Assembly: GCA_019313735.1 (NCBI GenBank)
Contig: JAFDAR010000007.1
Coordinates: 1-27,037, forward strand
Direction: 5' to 3'
Origin: Deltaproteobacteria bacterium
Lineage (GTDB): Bacteria; Desulfobacterota; Syntrophia; Syntrophales; UBA2210
DNA length: 27,037 nucleotides
Shown here: positions 1-8,340 of the stretch, in pieces
Position numbering within the stretch: position 1 is the stretch's first letter
How the letters are laid out: the number at the start of each line of letters is the position of its first letter
Translations under genes and position numbers: made by a program
The notes under the pieces: model-generated
The model's database searches: none
Told to the model about the DNA's origin: nothing
What the model saw: the letters and a program-made list of their open reading frames with translations, nothing else

Positions 1-1
1 T

Positions 2-355
2 TGGTGGAGGCGGCGGGAGTCGAACCCGCGTCCGAAAATATTCCACTGGAGTTTCTACGTGCATATCCTTTGATTTGAATTCGCCCCTGAAAACTCCCAA
101 AGGCAGGATTGATCAGGCGCTATCCTGTTTAGATCTCACTTTACTCCCTCCAGGAAAGAGAGCTCAGCCAGCCCGCCTGTATGACGCCCTCATCCGACCC
201 GGCAGACATGGTCGGGAGACCGGTAGCCGTCTAAGCGGCTACAGCGTAATCGTAGTTGTCTGCGATTATGTTTTCCTACCTGTTTAACGAGGCCTGTAGG
301 AACCTCGGCACGCTGCTACAGCTTCACCTATCCCCGTCGAAACCGTGACGCCCCC
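2..355 (-). ncRNA. ssrA: transfer-messenger RNA (tmRNA)
   Basis: One-piece tmRNA. It rescues stalled ribosomes by acting as tRNA-Ala and then as a short mRNA for a degradation tag. On the minus strand the 5' end reads GGGGGCGTCACGGTTTCGAC and the 3' end carries a T-arm (GGTTCGACTCC) followed by an encoded CCA at positions 4-2. The 5' GGGGGCG pairs with 3' CGCCUCC to make a 7-bp acceptor stem with one G-U, followed by discriminator A. The length of about 354 nt is normal. The gene sits just downstream of smpB, its protein partner, on the same strand. Ends were set from the acceptor pairing and could shift by one or two bases. Confidence 0.97.
231..263 (-). other. tmRNA tag reading frame
   Basis: Within the tmRNA, the resume codon GCA (263-261) opens a frame encoding ADNYDYAVAA and ending at TAG (233-231). 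The alanine-rich hydrophobic end (AVAA) is the usual signal for ClpXP-type proteases. The resume codon was assigned from the tag pattern, not from an experiment. Confidence 0.9.
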
Positions 356-364
356 ATTTGAAAG

Positions 365-386
365 ATCGTAAATCAGGTTATGTCAA
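365..386 (-). promoter_or_regulatory. possible ssrA promoter elements
   Basis: Between smpB and ssrA, the minus strand carries a perfect TTGACA (386-381) and a TACGAT (370-365), 9 nt before the mature tmRNA 5' end. The two hexamers are only 10 bp apart, so they cannot be a normal -35/-10 pair. One of them may act with another poorly matched box. Weak call. Confidence 0.3.
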
Positions 387-400
387 GGAGTAGAAAGATG

Positions 401-880
401 TTACCAGCGTCTGTTCTTCACGCTCATGTCTCTCTGCGCATCCCGCAGATCGTCCCTTTTCCTGATATCATCCCTTTTGTCATAAAGCTTCTTGCCCTTT
501 CCGACGCCGAGTTCCAGTTTTACCTTTCCGTTTTTGAAATACATCTTCAGGGGAATAAGCGTCAGACCTCTTTCTTTCGACTTTCCGTAGAGTTTTTTTA
601 TCTCTCTTTTATGCAGCAAAAGCTTGCGGACCCTCAGGGAGATATGGTTGGCACGGTTGCCGTGGGAGTAGGGGCTTATGTGCATATCATAGACAAACAC
701 CTCTCCATTCTGCACCTGCGCATAGCTGTCCTTCATATTCCCCTTGCCTTCGCGGAGAGACTTCACCTCGGTCCCAGCGAGGACAATCCCCGCCTCATAG
801 GTATCATCTATGAAATAGTTGCGCCTTGCCAGTTTGTTCTGGCATATAATTTTTTCAGCGGTTTTATTTTTTTTTGCCAT
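401..880 (-). CDS. smpB: SsrA-binding protein SmpB
   Basis: RNA-binding partner of tmRNA. It binds the tRNA-like domain, delivers it with EF-Tu to stalled ribosomes, and places its C-terminal tail in the mRNA channel. The 159-residue product has the family hallmarks in order: GTEVKSLR near residue 37, HISPY near 68, RKLLLHKREIKKL near 84, the L-P-L-K-Y strand, and GKKLYDKR before a basic tail ending in RRW. Length is typical. The ATG at 880-878 was chosen because MAKK is the usual start; a GTG directly upstream (883-881) is possible. An AAGAG lies a few bases upstream. The gene begins 15 nt after the ttcA-like stop, so the two are probably co-transcribed, with ssrA following. Confidence 0.97.
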   Translation of the reverse strand: MAKKNKTAEKIICQNKLARRNYFIDDTYEAGIVLAGTEVKSLREGKGNMKDSYAQVQNGEVFVYDMHISPYSHGNRANHISLRVRKLLLHKREIKKLYGKSKERGLTLIPLKMYFKNGKVKLELGVGKGKKLYDKRDDIRKRDDLRDAQRDMSVKNRRW

Positions 881-895
881 CACACCACTCTTTTA

Positions 896-1675
896 TCACT
901 CCGCAGACATTTCATATAAAGCGCGACCATCCACGTCATGCCCCAGAAGATAATCCATTTTCACATGACTCATCGATTTGAAGATGTTCTCGCGCACATC
1001 TTTATTATCCTTCTCCATATCATCTAAAAGCCTCTTTATATACATCCTTCGTGAAATTTTGCTTGTGGGACACCCGTTTTCAATCATGGGAATATCTTTC
1101 TCCTTCGCATACTTCTTGACCAGTGTTTCCCTGATATACGCGAGAGGCCGGATAATGTGAAACTTTCCCCCGAACACCGACTGGTTCGGCATCATCGTGC
1201 TGATCTCCCGGCCATAGAAGATGTTGATCAGCAATGTCTCTATGATGTCATCCTTGTGGTGCGCGAAGGCTATCTTATTGCACCCGTTTTCATTTGCTAT
1301 CTCGAATATCCTCTTCCTCCTCATCCTCGAACACAGAAAGCAGGGGTTCTTTTTGTTGTAATCGCTGTGCGCCAGGGGACCTATATCGGTCTTTTCCATG
1401 ATATACCCATGCCCGTTTTTTCTCAGATAATTCTCCAGTTCAGTGTATCCCCTGTACCTCTCATCAAAACCCAGGTCTATGTTAACCGCCAGGATCGAAA
1501 ATCGCGGGAGAAACACCATGGGAGTGGTGAGAAGGTCGAGGAGCACAAGGCTGTCCACTCCACCCGAGACACCGACCAGCACGCGGTCACCCTCTCCGAT
1601 CATACCATAATCCACAGAGGCCTTTTCGAGCCACTTTTTGAGATGCAGGTACAGTTTCGAGCGCTTCTCTTTCAA
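896..1675 (-). CDS. ttcA: TtcA-like tRNA 2-thiocytidine synthetase (PP-loop ATPase)
   Basis: Probable tRNA-thiolating enzyme that adenylates C32 of tRNA and replaces its oxygen with sulfur using an Fe-S cluster. Visible features are the PP-loop SGGVDS near the N-terminus, a CFLC pair followed by RMRRKRIF, the AFAHHKDDIIETLLIN motif, and a later cysteine in ENGCPTSK, matching the three-cysteine pattern of TtcA. The reading frame is open from a GTG at 1738, but a clear AGGAAAGG sits 7 nt before the TTG at 1675-1673, so a TTG start (259 residues) is preferred. It could belong to a related TtcA/TtuA subgroup acting on another tRNA position. It lies directly upstream of smpB on the same strand. 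Confidence 0.85.
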   Translation of the reverse strand: MKEKRSKLYLHLKKWLEKASVDYGMIGEGDRVLVGVSGGVDSLVLLDLLTTPMVFLPRFSILAVNIDLGFDERYRGYTELENYLRKNGHGYIMEKTDIGPLAHSDYNKKNPCFLCSRMRRKRIFEIANENGCNKIAFAHHKDDIIETLLINIFYGREISTMMPNQSVFGGKFHIIRPLAYIRETLVKKYAKEKDIPMIENGCPTSKISRRMYIKRLLDDMEKDNKDVRENIFKSMSHVKMDYLLGHDVDGRALYEMSAE

Positions 1676-2050
1676 CAGAGTTCCTTTCCTGAAACAACCT
1701 TTACCGGCAGATGGCAACCGCCACAAAACGTGTATCACCCTACCATGAAAATGAAATCAGGCCAAACCTGAAATACTTTAGCAGGGCTATGGAGCTGAAT
1801 TAACAGCAAAAAACAAAAAAGTTAATTTTTTCTTGACAACTGCCGTATCTTGACTTTATGATAGCCGAAACGGGTTTTTTCCAAGATTCTATAGACATTA
1901 TTTGCCTGATATGTTCTCAGAAGGAGGATCCAAGCGGTTATGCCCTAAAACCATCTCTCAAGAATCTGGAAGCCTTTTAGGCAACTGGATGTATCTCTCG
2001 AAGTGTATGTGCTACTTAGTCAGTAATTCTTTTTGGACGGAGGGCTCCAG
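1676..2050. other. divergent intergenic region with V-ATPase leader
   Basis: This 375-bp stretch separates the minus-strand ttcA-like gene from the plus-strand ATPase operon. It holds an A/T-rich tract (1801-1832) followed by a good sigma-70-type promoter (1833-1862) pointing at the ATPase genes. That leaves an untranslated leader of about 180 nt. In the leader, AAGGAGG (from about 1920) precedes the triplets ATG CCC TAA near 1940, a minimal start-stop frame, and a short GCC-TTTTA-GGC hairpin lies near 1971-1981. No riboswitch class was recognised. No convincing promoter was found for the minus strand. Confidence 0.5.
1833..1862 (+). promoter_or_regulatory. predicted sigma-70 promoter of the V-ATPase operon
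   Basis: TTGACA at 1833-1838 and TATGAT at 1857-1862 are separated by 18 bp. An A/T-rich tract with A- and T-runs (about 1806-1832) lies directly upstream and resembles an UP element. Transcription would start near 1869 and run into the ATPase operon. Confidence 0.65.
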
Positions 2051-4054
2051 ATGATCCCACTGCTTATAAACACACCTGAGACAATGTTTAAGATCAGGGT
2101 GGTAACCGCAAAAGATGCCTCTGCAAAAGCTCTGGAGCGGTTGCAGGCAACAGGCGCCCTCCATATAGAAGAACCCCAGGAATTAGATCCTGCCAATATA
2201 ACAGCAATAGAGGAAAAAAGAAATCTCATAAGAAAAATATCCGTCAACATCAACGACATCCTGTCGCATGTAAGGGGAGAGCACAAGGTACTCATACCGG
2301 AAGACGCACCTGCTCAACCCCTCGACAAGGTTTTGCATCGGACGAGCAGGCTGCGTGACAGGTGCGCCCGCCTTCGTGAAGAGGCGACAAAGCTGGAAGC
2401 CGACATCTCCAATATGGAGGAACTGGGCAGATACCTGGATATCCTGGCACAGGAGATAAACCTCCCACTGAGAGACCTGAACTATTCTGGAAGCTACGTT
2501 TCGGCCAGGGTATTCGTATTCCCGGTGGAGACATCCCGAACATTCCTGGAAAAAGCCGCCCAACATATCCTTCAACATGTCACCGCCTCTTCAAAAGAGG
2601 AAACGGTGGTCTACACCATTGCCAGAACCACCAGTCAGAATATGGTGGAGGCGCTGGCACGAGACCTGGGAGCCTTGCCCCTCGAGATACCCGATGAAGA
2701 ATTAACCCTGAGGGACTTTAGCGCGAAGAAGGAGGATATCGTCGGGAGAAAGAATCAGGAGATCAAGGAGGTAGAGAGGGAAATAGAAACGGTTACCTCG
2801 GAAAACCTTGAGCGGATCGCCCTTTACAGAGAAACCATCTCCCGGGAAGATGAGATGCTGTCGGCTATCGCACAGATGTCGGAAACCCACTATATATCGC
2901 TGATTGAAGGCTGGGTTCCCCAGACCAAAACCGATGCCATCATATCAGAGATACATGCATCGCTTGACAATGCATTTGTCGACGCACGCCAAGCGTTGCC
3001 TTCTGAAGAACCCCCGACAAGGCTGCAGAACCCGCGTGCCATCAGGCCATTTGAGGTGATCGTCAGCCTCTTCAGCCTGCCAAAGTACGGCGGGTGGGAC
3101 CCGACACCGAGCGTGGCCTACTTCTTTGCCTTCTTTTTCGGTCTCATGCTCTGTGACGTTGTCTACGCGACAGGTCTGCTGATCCTTGCCCGGTTTGTCC
3201 TTGATAAACTCGTCGATGACCCCTCTACCGAGGGGGTCGATCTGTTCCGCAAGGTGTTGTACATAAGTGGAGGAGTCGCCTTATTCTTTGGCGCCCTTTC
3301 AGGGACCTATCTGGGGGATTTTCTGTATATGTATTTCGGGATCAGCCTGCAGTCAATTGCCCTGGTGAAATGGGTTCAGGCACAACTTTCAGACCCCATA
3401 TCCTTTATCACCCTTTCACTGATAATTGGCCTGATACATGTGAATATCGCTCACACCCTGGGCCTCGTAAAGGGGATACAGGAGAGGGACCGGGGGATGA
3501 TTGTCAGCAAGGCGGGGCTGTTCCTTGTAGAGGCGTTCGGCATCCCTTACATCTTCAAGGCCATGCTGGGCATCGAACTCATCCCACTTTCCCCCTGGGT
3601 ATACGGCGTACTGGCCTATCCTATGACCGCAGGGCTGATCCTCATCGTCGTCGGCGCATTTATGCAGATGGGGGGTCTGGGAAGTGTGTTCTGGATCTTC
3701 GATCTTACCGGCATACTGGGCGACATCATGTCATATTCCAGGCTGGCCGGGGTCGGGCTGGCCACCTTCTATCTCGCGTCCTCCTTCAACCTGCTTTCTG
3801 ACTGGGTCTCCTCCACGATATCGTCCGCAATACCCGGCATACTGGGTGTTATTCTGGCCTTTGCCATAGGAATGGTAATGCTGATCATCTTCCATGTGTT
3901 CAACCTGTTCCTCAGCAGTCTGGCCGCTTTTATACATTCTCTCAGGCTCTGCTTCGTGGAATTTCTGTTGAAGTTTTATGAGGGGGGCGGGAAAGAATAT
4001 AATCCGTTTCATCTGAGCGTGAGAACAGAAACAATAGTAGGCAAAAATTTTTAG
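2051..4054 (+). CDS. atpI: V/A-type ATP synthase subunit I (a-subunit homologue)
   Basis: Membrane stator subunit that forms the ion half-channels against the K ring and anchors the peripheral stalks. The 667-residue product has a cytoplasmic N-terminal half with coiled-coil helices (about 90-130 and 235-275). A membrane half from about residue 345 has some seven hydrophobic segments, including GGVALFFGALSGTYLGD and DLTGILGDIMSYSRLAGVGL. The end carries the conserved LRLCFVEFLLKFYEGGG..YNPF, whose arginine corresponds to the essential arginine of a-subunits. The ATG at 2051 was chosen because GGAGG lies 7 nt upstream; an in-frame TTG at 2033 overlaps that site. First gene of the operon, 14 nt before the K gene. 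The symbol atpI here means V/A-type subunit I. Confidence 0.95.
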   Translation: MIPLLINTPETMFKIRVVTAKDASAKALERLQATGALHIEEPQELDPANITAIEEKRNLIRKISVNINDILSHVRGEHKVLIPEDAPAQPLDKVLHRTSRLRDRCARLREEATKLEADISNMEELGRYLDILAQEINLPLRDLNYSGSYVSARVFVFPVETSRTFLEKAAQHILQHVTASSKEETVVYTIARTTSQNMVEALARDLGALPLEIPDEELTLRDFSAKKEDIVGRKNQEIKEVEREIETVTSENLERIALYRETISREDEMLSAIAQMSETHYISLIEGWVPQTKTDAIISEIHASLDNAFVDARQALPSEEPPTRLQNPRAIRPFEVIVSLFSLPKYGGWDPTPSVAYFFAFFFGLMLCDVVYATGLLILARFVLDKLVDDPSTEGVDLFRKVLYISGGVALFFGALSGTYLGDFLYMYFGISLQSIALVKWVQAQLSDPISFITLSLIIGLIHVNIAHTLGLVKGIQERDRGMIVSKAGLFLVEAFGIPYIFKAMLGIELIPLSPWVYGVLAYPMTAGLILIVVGAFMQMGGLGSVFWIFDLTGILGDIMSYSRLAGVGLATFYLASSFNLLSDWVSSTISSAIPGILGVILAFAIGMVMLIIFHVFNLFLSSLAAFIHSLRLCFVEFLLKFYEGGGKEYNPFHLSVRTETIVGKNF

Positions 4055-4068
4055 AGAGAGGTGAAGAA

Positions 4069-4539
4069 ATGACATTGATTCAAGCCTTGGCTACATTTGG
4101 TGGTGCTATGGCGCTCGCGGGGGGTCTTGCAGGATCAGCTATAGGGATTGCCAATGCCGCCTCCTCCGGGGTGGCCACCCTGTCCGAGGAACCGGGACAG
4201 TTGAGAAACGTGATCGTCCTGGCATCCCTTCCCATGACACAGAGTTTCTACGGCCTTATCATCCTGATTATAATCCTTACGGTGGTCCTGCCGAAGATCG
4301 CTGTCGCCGGCGCGGGCGCGGGGATTGCGGTGTTGGGTATCGGCATCATGGCCGGATTCGCCGAGCTCTTCTCCGCGATATTTCAGGGATCGGTCTGCGC
4401 CTCGGGTATAGCGCTCCTTCCGAAGACAAAGGGGCGGATACTAACAGCGTCCATGATGCTTGCCGTTTTTGTGGAACTGATAGGCGTACTCGGCCTGGTC
4501 TTTACCATCATGGCATTCAGTATACTAAAGCTCATGTGA
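4069..4539 (+). CDS. atpK: V/A-type ATP synthase subunit K (rotor ring proteolipid)
   Basis: Rotor ring subunit that carries the transported ion. The 156-residue product is two fused helical hairpins (four membrane segments), the same length as E. hirae NtpK. The ion-binding carboxylate is Glu136 (FVELIGVLG) in the second hairpin. The equivalent place in the first hairpin has Gln58 (LPMTQSFYG), so each subunit has one carboxylate for four helices. Leu54, Thr57, Gln58, Tyr61, Gln106 (FQGSV) and Glu136 match the residues that bind Na+ in NtpK (Leu61, Thr64, Gln65, Tyr68, Gln110, Glu139). Sodium use is therefore predicted; this rests on remembered NtpK structure data. A GAGAGGTG lies just upstream of the ATG. 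Confidence 0.96.
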   Translation: MTLIQALATFGGAMALAGGLAGSAIGIANAASSGVATLSEEPGQLRNVIVLASLPMTQSFYGLIILIIILTVVLPKIAVAGAGAGIAVLGIGIMAGFAELFSAIFQGSVCASGIALLPKTKGRILTASMMLAVFVELIGVLGLVFTIMAFSILKLM

Positions 4540-4552
4540 GAGGGTGAACAGT

Positions 4553-5149
4553 ATGGAAACCGATAAGATAAGAGCGGCTATCCTCGAAAAGGCGCACAAA
4601 GAGGCGGAAGAAATCGTGGCCAACGCCAAGGCAAAGGCCAAAGACCTGATGGCAGATGCGAAGGAACAGCAGAAAAAGCGGCTCGAAGAGGAGAAAAACC
4701 GTATCATATCGGAGGCGAAGCGTGAGGCGTCGAGGGTATTGGCACAGTCCTCTCTCAAAGCACGGCAGGAAATACTGAAGGAACAAGACGCCGTCATCAA
4801 TGAGATCATAGCCAGGACAAAGGAGGATCTTGCCAAGGAAACAACCGACGAGAAGGCCTTTGCTACCCTCATCAGGGAGGCGATCGAGGCCTTTGAATCG
4901 GAAGAAAAACTCAGGATTCTCGTATCCCCGAAAGATGTCGCCATCGCCCGCAAGGTCGTAGAAGGAGATGACGCCCTGAACAAACAGATAGCGGAGGTTG
5001 CTGAACACGATTGCCTGGGGGGCGTTATAGCGGAATCGATGGACCGCATGGTAAGCATTGACAATACGTTTGATGTGAGGTTGGAGATGCTGACGCCGAA
5101 GATCATGCCCGAACTGGGCAGCAAACTTTTCGGAGAGACCAAACAGTGA
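4553..5149 (+). CDS. atpE: V/A-type ATP synthase subunit E (peripheral stalk)
   Basis: Peripheral-stalk subunit that ties the catalytic head to subunit I as a heterodimer with G/H. The 198-residue product opens with a long charged alanine/glutamate/lysine-rich helix (about residues 5-100) and ends in a globular domain with GGVIAESMDRMVSIDNTFDVRLE, a typical E-subunit signature. The ATG at 4553 was chosen over a GTG at 4544 because GAGAGGG sits 8 nt before it, while the GTG would lie on top of that site. It begins 13 nt after the K stop, and its end overlaps the C gene. The symbol follows V/A-type naming and is not the F-type c subunit. Confidence 0.93.
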   Translation: METDKIRAAILEKAHKEAEEIVANAKAKAKDLMADAKEQQKKRLEEEKNRIISEAKREASRVLAQSSLKARQEILKEQDAVINEIIARTKEDLAKETTDEKAFATLIREAIEAFESEEKLRILVSPKDVAIARKVVEGDDALNKQIAEVAEHDCLGGVIAESMDRMVSIDNTFDVRLEMLTPKIMPELGSKLFGETKQ

Positions 5150-6183
5150 ACCTGATAAGCACGCGGTATGCATTCATGTCGGCCTATCTCAAAGGCGAGG
5201 AGTCCCGGTCTGTAACTCCCGAACATATCGGGGAGGTGCTGCAGAGATCCGCGACCATGCAAGATGCCTTGGAGATCATAGGAGACACCGATATCGGCGA
5301 ATACCTGCTCGACCAGCCGATCAAGACCTTCGATGACGCAGATGAGCATCTGTGGATGTACCTGGACGGATGTCTGGGGCGTCTCGAGGGCTTCGATATG
5401 CCCCCGGACATGTTGCGCATAGCGCGCCTGTACGTCGAGAAGTACGATGTCCTGAATATCAGGATTGCTCTGAGGGTGATTCTGAAAAAGGTGCCTTCCT
5501 CCATGGTGCCATTGGGCGTGATCCACAGAGGAGGGTATCTGCACGAAATGTCTGCCGCGCGGGAGAAAGATGAGCTGTCCTTGATCCTCGCGACATGCAA
5601 TCTGGGGGACTACATCCGGGCCATAGAGAATATCAACGAAAAGGATGCGCAATCCGTATCCGAGGGAGAAGTTGCCCTGAAAAACCTGTATCATCGGAAG
5701 GTGCTGAAGGCATTCAGGGGCATGGCAGATGGACATCTCCTCGAGAAGGCCTTCAAGATCGGTATCGATATAGCAAACCTCCAGACGGTTTTCCGAATAT
5801 CTATAGGGGGGAGCGGGGCCTCAGGAGCACCGATCCTCACAGGCGGCCGTATGCTCTCTGAGAGTACCGTACAGGAATTGCTCACGCTGAAGATGGCCGA
5901 AATAACAGGAAGGCTGGAAAATACAGGATACCATATGATGGCGCGGGAGGTATCCAAGGGGTATGAAAAGGGCGGGGAGATCACGGCGGCAGACAAGGTA
6001 ACGGAGAAACACAGGTTCAGGATGCTCAAGGATCTTCTCTCTCCCAGGATCCTGTCCACCTCCAATATGTTATGGTATCTGCTCCTCAAGGAGCTGGAGA
6101 TACGGAATCTGAGGTTGACCTTTAAGATGCTCGCAGACGGGATACCGGCGGTGGAGATAAAGGATCTGGTGATCGCGGCATGA
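5146..6183 (+). CDS. atpC: V/A-type ATP synthase subunit C (central stalk socket)
   Basis: Funnel-shaped subunit (d-subunit homologue) that couples the D/F shaft to the K ring. The 345-residue all-helical product has the expected length. It has the YEKYDVLNIRIALR-like pattern near residue 95 and internal three-fold helical repeats typical of the family. It starts at GTG 5146, overlapping the E stop by 4 nt, with GGAGAG 8 nt upstream. Its end overlaps subunit F by 4 nt (ATGA), so translation is probably coupled. No broken or missing segment seen. Confidence 0.92.
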   Translation: MNLISTRYAFMSAYLKGEESRSVTPEHIGEVLQRSATMQDALEIIGDTDIGEYLLDQPIKTFDDADEHLWMYLDGCLGRLEGFDMPPDMLRIARLYVEKYDVLNIRIALRVILKKVPSSMVPLGVIHRGGYLHEMSAAREKDELSLILATCNLGDYIRAIENINEKDAQSVSEGEVALKNLYHRKVLKAFRGMADGHLLEKAFKIGIDIANLQTVFRISIGGSGASGAPILTGGRMLSESTVQELLTLKMAEITGRLENTGYHMMAREVSKGYEKGGEITAADKVTEKHRFRMLKDLLSPRILSTSNMLWYLLLKELEIRNLRLTFKMLADGIPAVEIKDLVIAA

Positions 6184-6530
6184 CTGAAAATATAACCGTA
6201 GCCATCATAGGAAACAGGGACCAGACAGCCCTGATGAGGCTTGCCGGTGTTGAGAAGTGCCGGATCATAGAAGAAGATGGGGATGACACCCGTGATAAGG
6301 TCAGAGAGGCCCTGGTGGATCTGGCGGGGGACAGCTCCGTCGGAATCATCATGCTGCCGGAAGACTGGGGCAGGGATGCGGCAGACACGATCAGACACAT
6401 AAGGGAGAGCAAGCGCAGCTCGGCCATTGTGATAAATATCCCTTCAGGATTTAAGACAAAAGAGCAGGATGTGAAGGAATATTACAAGACATACACAAAG
6501 AAACTGATAGGCTTTAATGTGAACATCTGA
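6180..6530 (+). CDS. atpF: V/A-type ATP synthase subunit F
   Basis: Central-stalk subunit that pairs with D and modulates ATP hydrolysis. The 116-residue product has the CheY-like alpha/beta layout of the family: an opening strand with VAIIGNRDQTALMRLAGV, a middle strand GIIMLPEDWG, and a closing strand AIVINIPS. The start ATG overlaps the subunit C stop in an ATGA. A gap of 59 nt separates it from subunit A, the largest gap within the core subunit block. Confidence 0.92.
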   Translation: MTENITVAIIGNRDQTALMRLAGVEKCRIIEEDGDDTRDKVREALVDLAGDSSVGIIMLPEDWGRDAADTIRHIRESKRSSAIVINIPSGFKTKEQDVKEYYKTYTKKLIGFNVNI

Positions 6531-6589
6531 TGATGAGACCATCTGGATTCACTGCAGACCAAACATACTACCAAAGTGAGGCATGACCT

Positions 6590-8326
6590 ATGGGGAAGAT
6601 CTGGAAAATTTCGGGGCCAGTTGTAATCGCCGAAGACATGAGGGGATCTCAGGTATACGAGGTTGTCGATGTGGGTGACGAAAGACTTACGGGGGAGATC
6701 ATCGGTCTTGAAAGAGATAAGGCGGTCATCCAGGTGTACGAGGATACCGTGGGGCTCAAGGTCGGCGAACCGGTGACCGGAACGGGGGATATCCTCATGG
6801 TGGAACTGGGACCCGGACTTGTCGGGAATATCTATGACGGCGTTCAGAGGTCCCTCGTCACCATGATGGACGACATCGGCGATTTTCTCGTGCGCGGTGT
6901 ACGAACCGATGCCCTTGATCGGGAGAAAAAATGGCACTTTACCCCCACCGTGAAGGCGGGTGATGTCGTGCAGGAGGGGGACATCATTGGATCTGTTCCG
7001 GAGACCGGCCTTATAGAACACAGGATCATGGTGCCCATAGGGACGCAGGGGACCATCCTGGAGATAGCGGAGGGAGATTTTACCATAGAAGAAACCGTCG
7101 CGCTCCTGGAGCACGAAGGTGGGAAAAAGCCTCTGACCCTCATGCAGAAGTGGCCGGCACGAAAACCCAGGGTATATAAACAGAGATTCGATCCCGAAGA
7201 CCTCCTGGTGACCGGCACGAGGATCATGGACTACCTGTTCCCCCTGGCGCTGGGGGGGAAGGCCGCTATCCCCGGAGGATTCGGAACCGGCAAGACCGTC
7301 GCCTTGCAACAGATGGCCCGGTGGTCTCAGACACAGCTGAATATCTATGTAGGGTGCGGCGAGCGGGGAAACGAGATGGCGGACGTCCTCCACAGCTTCA
7401 AAAAGCTGAAAGACCCCGCGACCGGCAGGCTCCTGCAGGAAAAAGAGATATTTATCGCCAACACATCGAATATGCCCGTCGTCGCGCGGGAGATCAGTAT
7501 CTTTATCGGCATTACCATGGCCGAATACTTCAGGGATATGGGGTATGACGTCCTCCTCGTGGCCGATTCGACATCCCGGTGGGCCGAGGCAATGAGAGAA
7601 ATAGGCGCCAGGCTTGAGGAAACCCCGGGGGAAGAGGGGTTCCCCACTTATCTGGGTTCCCGGCTTTCTGCCTTCTACGAAAGGTCCGGGAGGGTCGAAT
7701 GCATAGGGAAACCGGAACGGATGGGGTCAGCTACGGTGATCGGCTCCGTCAGTCCTCCCGGCGCGGACTTCAGCGAACCGGTAACCCAGGCGACCCTCAG
7801 GATCGTCGACGTCCTCTACTCGCTGGATGTCGCCCTCGCCAACAAGAGGCACTTCCCGACCATCAACTGGCTCCAGAGCTACAGTCTCTACACCGATTCG
7901 GTGGACGCGTGGTGGAACAAAATCAGCCCTGATTACAGTGATATAAGAAACAGGGCACTGATCACGCTCCAGCACGAAGCGGAACTGGAGGAGATCGTCC
8001 GGCTCGTCGGGCCGGAGGCCCTTCCCGAAGACGACAAGTTGGTGCTCCTCGCGGCGCGCATGATCAGGGAAGACTTTCTGATGCAGAGCGCGTATCACCC
8101 TGTCGACACCTACACACAGCCCGCCAGGGCACACACGATGATCAGCGCCATCATGAAATTCTACGACCTCGCGAAGGAGGCGACCGAATCGGGGATGCTG
8201 GTCAGCGAGATAGCCTCTTCGAAGGTTCTGCCCCGCATATCAAGGATGAAGGATATACCGAACGAGGAATTCGATACATACATGAAAAAGTTATGGTCTG
8301 ATATGGATAAGAATCCCTTTGTGTAA
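6590..8326 (+). CDS. atpA: V/A-type ATP synthase catalytic subunit A
   Basis: Catalytic subunit of the head; three A and three B subunits alternate. The 578-residue product has an N-terminal beta-barrel, then the A-type-specific insertion (about 110-190), then the nucleotide-binding domain with P-loop GGFGTGKT (229-236, Lys235) and VGCGERGNEM carrying the catalytic glutamate Glu258. LLVADSTSRWAEAMREIGARLEE and the SPPGADFSEPVTQATL block follow. Length matches bacterial and archaeal A subunits. Synthase or hydrolase direction cannot be told from sequence. GAGG lies about 8 nt before the ATG. It ends 14 nt before subunit B. Confidence 0.98.
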   Translation: MGKIWKISGPVVIAEDMRGSQVYEVVDVGDERLTGEIIGLERDKAVIQVYEDTVGLKVGEPVTGTGDILMVELGPGLVGNIYDGVQRSLVTMMDDIGDFLVRGVRTDALDREKKWHFTPTVKAGDVVQEGDIIGSVPETGLIEHRIMVPIGTQGTILEIAEGDFTIEETVALLEHEGGKKPLTLMQKWPARKPRVYKQRFDPEDLLVTGTRIMDYLFPLALGGKAAIPGGFGTGKTVALQQMARWSQTQLNIYVGCGERGNEMADVLHSFKKLKDPATGRLLQEKEIFIANTSNMPVVAREISIFIGITMAEYFRDMGYDVLLVADSTSRWAEAMREIGARLEETPGEEGFPTYLGSRLSAFYERSGRVECIGKPERMGSATVIGSVSPPGADFSEPVTQATLRIVDVLYSLDVALANKRHFPTINWLQSYSLYTDSVDAWWNKISPDYSDIRNRALITLQHEAELEEIVRLVGPEALPEDDKLVLLAARMIREDFLMQSAYHPVDTYTQPARAHTMISAIMKFYDLAKEATESGMLVSEIASSKVLPRISRMKDIPNEEFDTYMKKLWSDMDKNPFV

Positions 8327-8340
8327 GGAGGAGGAGCGTA

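Noticed and set aside
380..919. Plus-strand open frame of 179 codons opposite smpB
   Set aside because: It is antisense to a clear SmpB gene and resembles no known protein; it is a shadow of smpB codon use.
4525..5736. 403-codon minus-strand open frame across ATPase subunits E and C
   Set aside because: It covers two well-supported genes in the opposite direction and is rich in serine, leucine and phenylalanine, as expected from reading the complement of charged helical proteins.
6482..7393. 303-codon minus-strand open frame over the start of ATPase subunit A
   Set aside because: Antisense to the catalytic subunit; no ribosome site or recognisable motif.
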